Source: Saturnia japonica
Lineage: Eukaryota > Arthropoda > Insecta > Lepidoptera > Saturniidae
Direction of reading: 5' to 3'
Length of the DNA: 64,000 nucleotides
Assembly: GCA_033032175.1 (NCBI GenBank)
Contig: CM065320.1
Span: 10,602,001-10,666,000, forward strand
This document shows positions 55,899-64,000 of the stretch, piece by piece. Both the position numbers and the translations under genes were made by a program. The notes below the pieces were generated by a model, which did no database searches, had not been told where the DNA came from, and was given only the letters and a program-made list of their open reading frames with translations. How positions within the stretch are numbered: position 1 is the first letter of the stretch; each line of letters begins with the position of its first letter.

Positions 55899-57086
55899 CA
55901 GGATGGGCCAGAAAGATTTGCAAATTTAAAAAAATAAAAAACTAAATACAATACACATACACATATTTATTTCAATTAAAATAGACATCTGGGAAATTTA
56001 TTTCTTAAAAATTACATCATTCAGGTGTGCACTATCCCGCTGCAAACATTCCTCGAATCTGAACCTCAAATTGGTAAAAATTCGCTAACACATTGCGCGA
56101 GGTATAGCTGCCATTTCTTCTCGGATATTTATCTTCAACTGGTTAATCGTGGCTGGGTTATTGGAGTAGACTCTACTTTTCAGGTATCCCCACATGGAAA
56201 AGTCCGGTGGCGTTAGATCTGGACTTCTAGGCGGCCATGCAATGTCACCTCGGCGCGATACCAGTTTCCCAGAAAACATCCCTTACCCAGAAACTGAAAA
56301 TCCCTTAACATGGCTATGTATCGGTCGGAATTTACAGTGAGAGATTGCCTTTGTTGATTTTCAAAGAAATGGGGTCTGATAATTCCGTGTGCTGACATGG
56401 CCGTTCAAACGGTTACTTTCGGCAAATGCAGAGGCTTTTGATGTTTTGCACGTGGGTTCTCTGCAGCCCAGTAACGGCAATTCTGTTAATTGACATGCCC
56501 ATTTAAGTGAAAATGGGCTTCGTCGGAGAACAGAATATTGTTGAAACTCTGAAAGCGTTCCAACATGGTTTCAACAAAAGCTCGTCGGAAAATTGGGTCA
56601 TGGGAATTTTATACGGGTGCAAATTCAAATCTTTCAACAAAATGCGACGCGAAGATTTTCTGGACTCCACAAGTTCAGCTGATCGCTTACGAGTCGATAG
56701 ACCAGGATTACTTTGAACTGAAGCTCTTACTTGTTCAATTGTGTCTTCCGTTCTTGTTGACCTTGGGCGTCCCGCAGGCTTCTGTTTGAGAGTCGAACCA
56801 GTAGCTTCGAACTTTCTGACCCACGATCGAATCACACTTTCCTTCGGACACTGATTTACGTCATGTAATCCAAACTCACGCCGAAATAAACGTCGAACAA
56901 TAGCGCACGAATCGCCATTTTTATAATAATGTTTAACGCAGAATGCACGCTGCGCTCCGGTGAAGCGATCTATCGTGACTAAATTTCAGAGAACCGAGTT
57001 TCTCTTCCCCACCACCCACGCAGCCCCCGCTCAAAAGGTTCAAACACAAGAGTGTTTTTAAAATCGTACGCCTTTCTGGCCACCTG
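55899..57086 (-). mobile_element. Tc1/mariner element, DD41D type, decayed copy
   Basis: The 1188 bp element has imperfect inverted ends (CAGGATGGGCCAGAAAG and, on the other strand, CAGGTGGCCAGAAAGG), with TA at 55897-55898 and 57087-57088. The ends share the GGCCAGAAAG / GTCCAGAAAG core with the 22.6 kb element but differ elsewhere, so the two are different subfamilies of one group. Confidence 0.85.
55998..56976 (-). pseudogene. DD41D mariner transposase remnant lacking second Asp
   Basis: Reading the minus strand from an ACG at 56974-56976 (where the start codon would be): F-T-G-A-Q-R-A-F-C-V-K, S-W-V-R-K-F-E-A-T-G and a G-R-P-R hinge. Then H-F-H-L-N-G-H-V-N (just after the first catalytic Asp region), a stop, R-Y-W-A-A-E-N-P, and N-S-D-R-Y-I-A-M-L-R-D-F. 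The text then jumps to K-L-V-S-R-R-G-D-I-A-W-P-P-R-S-P-D-L-T-P with the third Asp in P-P-D-F. About 35-40 residues around the second catalytic Asp are deleted. Several stops and frameshifts add to the damage, and the reading ends at 55998. It is related to, but distinct from, the 22.7 kb transposase. Confidence 0.88.
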
Positions 57087-57089
57087 TAT

Positions 57090-58150
57090 ATAGACGACCG
57101 AACTTCGATCCATGAAAAAATTACTTATTTAGATAACCTTGTAAAGTATATCTTACCTTAAAGTTTACCTTAGATTAGATATTTAGATATTAGACTAACT
57201 TGCAGAATAATTTATTCATGTATGACCTTCACGGCAAGCAGAGAGAAAGTTACTGAAGCACCAATTGTTTTTCATACAATGTGCTCGTTAAAAGTAAATA
57301 AGTAGATTTTTATAAAACAACAAATGACATAATTTCTTTATTAAAAATCACAAATGAATTGTAGGTTCAAAGCTTCAAACGTATTGTTTCGTGTTTTTCC
57401 ATACAAAACATTGTACTTTCTCCCCTATCTGTAGGTATATATTTATGTGTTAATACGGATCAATCACTTCACTTGTTACTGGACAGCCCTGTTATTACAT
57501 GTCTTTAGTTGTCAGGATTTCATTGAAAGTTTTCTATTCGATTGGTGCATTTAGAAGTTTACAAATAATTAAATAATGCGTGTAGGAACTTTTTGATGGA
57601 CTAATTAATTGGTAGGTAGTTTTTGTGCTTGATTTCTACCTTTGTATAATAATTCAGTATTAGGCATAAATGTTCATTTAGATTTGAATTTAAGTTTTAT
57701 AAGTTCCAACTCTGGTTGGTATATGTTGTAAATTGAAAAGTACGCACAATTACAATAAAATTATTATGATAAGTAATAACAAAAAGTATTTAAAAAGTGT
57801 TAATAATAATGAGAGACATTTATTAGATAATTTAATAGTTTAAATAATTCTCTATTTGGCTGTTGATAAAACGACGAAAAAAATATAATCGTAATTTAGT
57901 TTTAGCAAAGCAAAGTTTTAGCAAGCATATGTGTTTTTTGGAAGATTATTCAAAATTAATTTGTATTTTTATTATTAACATGCTTTTATTAGCTTCACCT
58001 GTATGTATTGTATGTATGTAACCGACCCCTTTGAGCTCGATTTTGTCCTACTTTGAATGATCAGATTTAATTCAAACTTTGCACACCTGTCAAAAGTCGA
58101 TGACAATGCAATAATCCGATCAAAGCATCCGATTATCCTAATTAGATTCG
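57090..58150. other. Unassigned AT-rich sequence
   Basis: No gene was recognised. GAGCTCGATTTTGTCC (about 58033) and nearby text may belong to the Helitron remnant that follows. Confidence 0.35.
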
Positions 58151-58180
58151 CCAGGATTAATTAATTTCTTTCCGCATTCT

Positions 58181-58459
58181 TTGCATGCGAGTAAGAGAGA
58201 TAGAGCTAGTGCGCGAACTACGCATGGGTGCAGTTCCACACTTACTCTTTCGGGCATGCAAGGTTGTACAGTTGATCATGCAGTCATTTATTTGGGTCCG
58301 CGATTGTTTTCTGCTGGACAAGCTTATGTGGCACTTAGTCGTGGAAGATCCTTGGACGGTATACGAATTGAAGAACTTGATTACTCAAAATTAACAGGAA
58401 GAACTCCATGTAACAGTGAAGCATTGAATGAAATGATTCGATTAGGAGATAAACCATAA
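58181..58459 (+). pseudogene. Helitron helicase C-terminal fragment
   Basis: About 90 codons read M-Q-G-C-T-V-D-H-A-V-I-Y-L-G, then G-Q-A-Y-V-A-L-S-R-G-R-S-L-D-G-I and I-E-E-L-D-Y-S-K-L-T-G. These are the final motifs (V and VI) of Pif1-like superfamily 1B helicases as found at the C-terminus of Helitron Rep-Hel proteins; the A-L-S-R arginine is part of the ATP site. The Rep nuclease and earlier helicase motifs, including the Walker A loop, are missing. A host PIF1 helicase pseudogene is an alternative, but the I-E-E-L-D ending and the repeat-rich context favour Helitron. It shows that autonomous Helitrons existed in this genome, consistent with the CTAG-ended repeats. Confidence 0.75.
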
Positions 58460-58841
58460 AATCTACAATCAGTCACAGAGTGAAAATTCACACTCATCCT
58501 CATTCTCAGTGCCGCCAACAGATTCGCTCCTATGATTATAATATTTTGTAGAGTGATTACGGATTAAAAATTCCTTACTCAAGCATTAATGTGACTGACT
58601 GTATATGTAAATAAGGTTGCACCTCTATGTGTCTCGCTGTTTATATTGGCATCATAGAAATCTTTGAATATGTGTTCTTAACCAAGATACAATCGGAACA
58701 CATTTGTACATATTAAGGGCGGTTGATAGTTAGCAAATCGAACTAAATAATTTATAGTTTAAAAAATTTAACTAAAAAATGAAAAATAAATAATAGTTTA
58801 AAAAAAACTAAAAAAAACACGCTTTCATAAAAAATCCAACT
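58460..58841. other. AT-rich sequence downstream of the helicase fragment
   Basis: No Helitron terminus (hairpin plus CTRR) could be assigned with confidence. From about 58755 the sequence becomes A-rich, with AACTAAAAAA words repeated. Confidence 0.4.
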
Positions 58842-59113
58842 AAAAAACAGAAAATAACATTTAATAAATTTGATTAAGTACAGTGTAAAAAAAAATGAAT
58901 GTACATTATTGTAAAAAAAGCGTGGGGTGCATAGTGTCAATAATTATAAACATTTTATTGACAGATAATGAGTAGAAGAATCATCACTTCGATAATATAA
59001 TATCTTAAAAAGCGCTTTGAATACACCCCACGCTTTTTTTACAATAATGTACATTCGTTTTTTTTTTACACTGTACTTAATCAAATTTATTAAATCTTAT
59101 TTTCTGTTTTTTT
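58842..59113. repeat. Long palindrome with about 92 bp arms
   Basis: The left arm 58842-58932 and right arm 59021-59113 are nearly perfect inverted copies (a few substitutions or length changes in A tracts). They contain AACAGAAAATAA, AATTTGATTAAGTACAGTG, GAATGTACATTATTG and AAAAAAAGCGTGGGGTG. The spacer of about 88 bp is unrelated. This may be a foldback-type element or two inverted element ends; no target duplication was identified. Confidence 0.9.
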
Positions 59114-60194
59114 AAGGTAAACAGAACTAGAAAAATCAACTAGCACAAAGGAAAATTTTATATAGCAAGGAAAACTCACAACTTGACGGTTTCAAGGATA
59201 TTAAAAGGATTTCACCCTACTATGTGCTTGTCATTAGCTTTTGATCTATTTAGCGGCAGGTTTATGGGCTGTTTAGATATAAATGAATGTTTGTAAATGT
59301 ACGGCGCCTGAAGGGAGGCAGCTTGTATTAATGAAATCAAAGACAGAACACTTCGCTTTATAGTCACTGATTGATGACGGTAAGAAGTTGTTTATTAATT
59401 CTGGCATTTTCATAATAATTAGCACAAGCGGTGTTTGTATTTTCAGTTTAATAGATACCTACATACTTTATGTAATGTTGTTTATTTAATGTCTGACACT
59501 TGCTACACACTCTTTTACAAAACAAAAAGTATTATATTAATATAATCTACTTATAACTTACCACTGAATTTCTGACAGTATAGGTACACATAGTACACAA
59601 ATACATTTCTTATGGCTTATTGTATTGCTCCACAGTTCCGCTGCGGCTGTGATTAGACATTCGTATTTAGTTTGTAGATCGTAATTTCGAACTTCACGGC
59701 CCGAAATAAATTTAAAATGGGGTTTTAATGGCCATTGTCCAATTTTTTTAAACGTCCTTTTATTTTGGATACTGTGAAGAATTTTGAGACACTAATTTAA
59801 TTATACTATTTTATGACTTATTATTACATGCTTTTTAATGTTTTTGAAAATAGCAGACATTATTTTTATGATGCCATCATCGCCGACATAGATATTTATT
59901 AATAGGTAACTTTCGGAGGATAAATGTAACTACTCAGAAAAGGAAATGTAACTTTTGATTCAAAAGCCCTGACAACACTGACCTATTCACATTGTATGCA
60001 TTTAGTTTATGGTATCTTTTGACAAGCTCTACATTGTTTGACATTTGATAAATGACACTGACAATCTATAATGCTACGGCCATAGACTTTCTACGGCGTT
60101 TTTTAATTATGTGATAACGTAATAAAGGCCAAACAAAGAGCATATGATCTTCAAACATAGTTCAATTCAATAGTTTTATTCTATTATATTATAA
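59114..60194. other. Unassigned sequence
   Basis: No gene or known repeat was recognised. Confidence 0.4.
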
Positions 60195-60196
60195 AA

Positions 60197-60360
60197 CTAG
60201 CTGTGCCCGTGACTTCGTCCACGCGATATATTTCGTGATTGAAAAACAGCAACTAAATAAAAACCTCACCTCACCTTATGGTATTTGACCCGTATAAGCT
60301 TTGTTAATACCCAACTAAAACCATTTTAAATGTTAACCGATATCACAGTTTAGCAATCAT
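60197..60360 (-). mobile_element. CTAG-ended Helitron-like repeat fragment
   Basis: The plus strand starts AACTAGCTGTGCCCGTGAC, TTCGTCCACGCG, the complement of the common lepidopteran GGGCACAGCTAGT terminus. The interior differs from family A, so it belongs to another family sharing the end. Confidence 0.5.
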
Positions 60361-60384
60361 ACCGATATTATATAAAAGACATAT

Positions 60385-60625
60385 ACACTGACTGCCATGT
60401 TCGAGGTCTTGGGTTCGATTCCCAGGTCGAGCAAAACGTTATTGGGTTTTTTTCTGAAATTCTCAGTAGCAGCTCAGTTTGGCTTTGTGGCCGATTAATG
60501 GCAATAGGCTCGCTCCCTATTACATGGGACCTTAAATCACATCCGGCGAACTGTGAGTGTACACTAATATACCTCTGTGTAACCCTTCGGGAAATACAGG
60601 CATGATGGTATGTACATATTTAAAG
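60385..60625 (+). mobile_element. tRNA-derived SINE, family 3
   Basis: Box B-like GGGTTCGATTCCCAGG (about 60411) is followed by TTGGCTTTGTGGCCGATTAATG, AGGCTCGCTCCCTATTACATGG and TCGGGAAATACAGGCATGATGG. This is a SINE body and tail known to me from lepidopteran genomes. The box A side is degenerate. Confidence 0.65.
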
Positions 60626-61000
60626 GCATACAAAAATGTTCAATTTTGTAATCCTTTATGAAAAGCTAAGTTTATTAAATTTAATAACATTATTTTTATA
60701 AACCTTTATTTTCCAGTGTACGCTTTATACTATACAGTTTATAGTAAGTAATTATGTCTGTTTAGTGTAATTTTATAAAATTCATTGCACAAAAACACTA
60801 AACAACGGAATGTATCGTAGAAATGTAGATATAATAGATAAACTTACTTATTTAAACATTTAAATGTAACATTAAAATCTATCTATAAATTATAAAAATA
60901 ATAATAAAAGCACAGCCTTACATTAATTATTGGTTGTCGCTCGCGCTACAACTAGATGCCGTCGGGTTACTATAACAAATCAGTTATCAAATTCACGCTG
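60626..61000. other. Unassigned AT-rich sequence
   Basis: No feature was seen. Confidence 0.4.
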
Positions 61001-61322
61001 AAATCAACGAAATGGAGTTAGTGTCATTCCAACAATACCGTCACGTTGACAAGCAACATATTTTTACGACCTGTTGCAACCCGATTAAAAAGATAGAGAA
61101 AATCCTGTTCCCGAAATATCTCGAAGAAACTACAAACTTCTCAGAACTTCGAAATAATATTCGCGTCGTAAACAACCGCGGTGCATGTTTGTGTAAACAT
61201 CGCAGTTTATACACACGTGCATAGGGCTTATCGCCTCGATTACGTCATCGAGTAGGCATAGAAACTAAACATCAAGAAAGTTAGCGACGATTCACGATTT
61301 TTCTGCGATCGTTTAGAGTAGG

Positions 61323-61429
61323 TATTTAAGCGACCCAGGCACGGCGCCGAGGCAGTTCATTTTTGAGTTATAAAGCGATAAGAACGAGCGATAAAAAGGA
61401 AGTGAAACCACAGTGTAATAAATAAGTGT
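61323..61429 (+). promoter_or_regulatory. Candidate Pol II core promoter and first exon
   Basis: TATTTAAG at 61323-61330 lies 31 bp upstream of GGCAGTTCATT, whose A (61354) matches the insect Inr (TCAGTY-like). The spacing is that of an insect TATA-Inr promoter. The downstream 75 bp lacks an ORF and ends TGTT followed by GTGAGT at 61429, a splice-donor match, so it could be a non-coding first exon. The region 61000-61320 is locally GC-richer. This is the best hint of a host gene, which would lie to the right of this window. An abandoned transposon promoter is the alternative. Confidence 0.35.
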
Positions 61430-61599
61430 TGTGAGTTCGTGTAATTCGTAACTGTGTGAAATTGAAATAAATCTTCTTCACGTCAAACATCGGCATTTTT
61501 AATACCCACAGGTGTAACAATATTTTAATAAATAATCCATAGATAATGCCAAAATGCGGAGTGAAACTATGTATAAGCAAATAAATACAATAAATAATG

Positions 61600-62770
61600 A
61601 AGATGCTAGGAATACATATTATCAGTACCGCAAAATACTATGAACCAAAAATTATTAAATGGTAGCATTCAGTGTTACCACGTATATGACATCTAGTTTC
61701 CCCATGTTTAAGATTGTATTATTATATCACTAATTATATCTTTATGAATTGACTATAATATTTTAACCAAACCAAGTTCAGAGTAAAAGGGCGGTCTATA
61801 AGAACTACAAGAGGATCTATAATCAATGCGTACCTTTATTATATCAATCATATTACTTAATAATATTATTTATGTGTATTGTTCTATTATAAATATTATT
61901 AGTATGTAATCATGTATGTTTGACAAAGTGCATCTCGGGAACTATTTCAATCAACTGTTGTGTTGTATATTTGTGCGTTGAATAGTATATCATATTCTAT
62001 TATTATCAAAATAATACGGCGCGGAATAAATTACTTGCCTTCTATAACAAGTAGAGTTTTTTCCCCTCAAAACTTTTTAAGTTCACATATTAATAATTAA
62101 GTTATTAAATTACATTTATTAAGTTATTAACACTGAAACCAATAATTAATCTATGAGCCTAGTCTTAAGTTATTTATTAATATACGTGCTTACAGAAAAT
62201 ATACATAAATGTGATAATAAATATCAAAACAAATTCCATATAATTTAAACCAAGCCGTACAGCGCTATCTATAAATAATAAAATACATACGTTTCCATTT
62301 ATTGATTTTAAATTGAAGATTATATAAAAATAAAACAATTTGCATTAATTTGGTATCTTTTCACTTTATTTCAGTAAATATTTTAAATTAGTTATTAGAG
62401 TTACATACACATACATATATACCATACATAACCAATAGACCATATAAATGTCTATACGTGTAAAAATGTATCCTGAAAGTACCTTAAGACTATAAGCTAT
62501 GACCATACCAAATTTAAATAAATTCTATCCAGTACATAGTTTTTGCGTGATTGGCGTTCAAACATTTTCAAACATACAAGAATTTCAAAAAATATAGAAA
62601 TGTGTTCTGTCTATGATTCTAAACAACCTAAATAATGTAGAATGCAATTCCTCGTAATGATTTTCGATTTAGACCTGATTAATACTTAAGGATTCGCTAA
62701 GGGGTCTAACGGACCCAGCCCTTCGTATTTTGTTTAATAACCTTTAAATTTGACGTTTGCGACATTACTA
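61600..62770. other. Unassigned AT-rich sequence
   Basis: No coding region or known repeat was recognised. Confidence 0.4.
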
Positions 62771-62776
62771 CTCTTA

Positions 62777-63738
62777 CGCCCGGTTTCCGAAAGGTTGATC
62801 ATCACAAAAATTAACTAATCAACTGTGAAATCTCTTGTTAAGTGTATATTGAGTTGCTAAAAGCATGGCTAACTACTTTAATTTGATCAACAGTTCAGTT
62901 GACAGATATGTCAAAATTTAGACTAAAATCGCTTGTCAAACGCCATTTTGGGTTTCTCGAAAGCTAGTTAAGTCATGATCATAGATTAATGTACTGTCAA
63001 ACGCGTTGTCAAGTAATCAGTGCTCCTTGACGAGTTAACTATTGATTTAAGTTTATTTAAAACTAAAATTTTGTTATAAAACGATCATGTCTCTCACGGT
63101 TGCCAGCTTGAGCATTTCTAGCAGTGAAGATATTTAACTGTTTCTTAGTTCTTGGCACTTAAGCGGTACTATTAAACTCTAACGCAATTACCTCCCAAGT
63201 TTCGTTTTTTTTGTTGTTGTAAAAACTGCATTAGTGCTCTTATTTTCTATAACATCCTTGTACCTGCAAACCAAGTCTATTGTAATATAAACGCACAACA
63301 TACTGTATCTACATAAACAAAACAAATATTTTCAATTACCAAGCCGTCAAACCTTTGTACAGGTATTCCATATGTAGGAACCTTACATAGGAACTTACCT
63401 TTGACTTAGTTCCAAAAGCTTACACTTTTCTTTTTCGGTGAAATTTTTTCCCCGTGAACTCATTTTATAATTTTTGTAGTAAAATCGCAATAATATAAAC
63501 AAAGAATAGTAGGTATGTAATACTCCTAGCGTGTAATAAAAGCGGTAATTGTACTCGTCTGGACGCACAACTCATAAACAGCTGTATCATAAATATCAAT
63601 GTCAAATCAAAATGATCATAGATTAGTAAATTTAACACTAATCAACGTTTCAGAAACTCGAACTAATTTGACAACGATGTTAAGTTGACAGCTGTGTGAG
63701 TTGAACGATAGTTTGATCAACCTTTCAGAAACCGGGTG
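62777..63738 (-). mobile_element. PIF/Harbinger-type deletion derivative, 962 bp
   Basis: The ends are inverted: CGCCCGGTTTCCGAAAGG against CACCCGGTTTCTGAAAGG on the other strand, each continuing TTGATCA. They are flanked by TTA on both sides (62774-62776, 63739-63741), the target duplication typical of PIF/Harbinger. Subterminal words such as GATCATAGATTA occur near both ends. A remnant of a Myb/SANT-like protein lies inside on the minus strand; the transposase is absent. Confidence 0.75.
63128..63463 (-). pseudogene. Harbinger Myb/SANT-like DNA-binding protein remnant
   Basis: PIF/Harbinger elements encode a second, Myb/SANT-like protein that helps the transposase reach DNA. A minus-strand ATG at 63461-63463 starts M-S-S-R-G-K-N-F-T-E-K-E-K-C-K-L-L-E-L, followed by a splice donor (GTAAGT) at 63398. 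A second block beginning at about 63227 after a CAG acceptor includes E-T-W-E-V-I-A-L-E-F-N-S. It then has an in-frame TAA and P-R-T-K-K-Q-L-N. The FTEKEK..LL.L, W..IA.EFNS and RT.KQL words fit the first, second and third helices of this domain family. The intron model is inferred and the stop shows it is not functional. Confidence 0.5.
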
Positions 63739-64000
63739 TTAGTATCTTTCAACGATAGTGTAGCGCGGTAGATGACGATCATAGTAATCAGTTAGCGCGC
63801 TGCATGTGAGTGCAATATGACTTTATCCCGAAGAAGATATTTTATTTTTGTTAATTTTCGAAGTTGTTTTTCTTTTTTTCTATATTGATTGATCTCTCAT
63901 TGTTATTTTTTTTAAATAGTATAAGAAAATATAGATTTTGTTTAAAATAAGTAGGTAATTACAGAAATTATCACAATTAGCCGGAACTTGTCAGAAAATT

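Overview
This is an AT-rich window of animal nuclear DNA, most likely from a moth or butterfly. The inference rests on the repeat content: dispersed repeats ending in ...GCGGGCACAGCTAGT, tRNA-derived SINEs, CR1/jockey-type and RTE-type LINE tails, and frequent GTAGGTA/TACCTAC words are all familiar from lepidopteran genomes. I found no intact host protein-coding gene. The window is an intergenic or intronic region built from layers of mobile elements. Most long open frames are pieces of transposon proteins or chance frames.

Layout. 1-7.3 kb: a pogo/Tigger-like MITE, a CR1-type 3' tail, a 1.6 kb LTR-like element with a target site duplication (TSD) at 3898-5484, a tRNA-type SINE and a short solo LTR. 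9-14.3 kb: a CTAG-ending repeat, three LINE 3' fragments and a second, inverted LTR-like element at about 12269-14310 that carries a 45 bp minisatellite and tandem tail units. 14.4-21.9 kb: Helitron-like CTAG-ending repeats (one with a 41 bp minisatellite), two SINEs and LINE tails. 22635-23937: a nearly intact Tc1/mariner element of DD41D type. 26-29 kb: long inverted arms enclosing the C-terminal half of a Transib (RAG1-like) transposase. 29-41.9 kb: LINE tails, Helitron-like copies and a SINE. 41967-45125: a full-length but dead RTE-type LINE with a 10 bp TSD. 48-53.2 kb: SINE and Helitron-like copies, and a SINE split by a third LTR-like element. 53.3-59.1 kb: a CTAG-ending repeat, a LINE ORF2 tail, a MITE, a second degenerate DD41D mariner, a Helitron helicase fragment and a long palindrome. 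60-64 kb: a Helitron-like end, a SINE, a candidate RNA polymerase II core promoter and a PIF/Harbinger deletion derivative with TTA target duplications.

Relations between the parts. The autonomous families seen or implied (RTE, CR1/jockey LINEs, Helitron, Tc1/mariner, Transib, PIF/Harbinger) explain most of the short repeats. Nesting gives relative ages: the 52 kb LTR-like element is younger than the SINE it splits, and the 22.6 kb mariner, with perfect terminal inverted repeats and a single stop codon, looks like the youngest insertion. The most unusual material is the family of three LTR-like elements (TGTTAG... to ...TTTTA), one with tandem units running from near its predicted start of transcription to a poly(A) tract, and the Transib fragment framed by inverted arms of about 0.65-0.75 kb. 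All family assignments are from reading the sequence; no database search was run.
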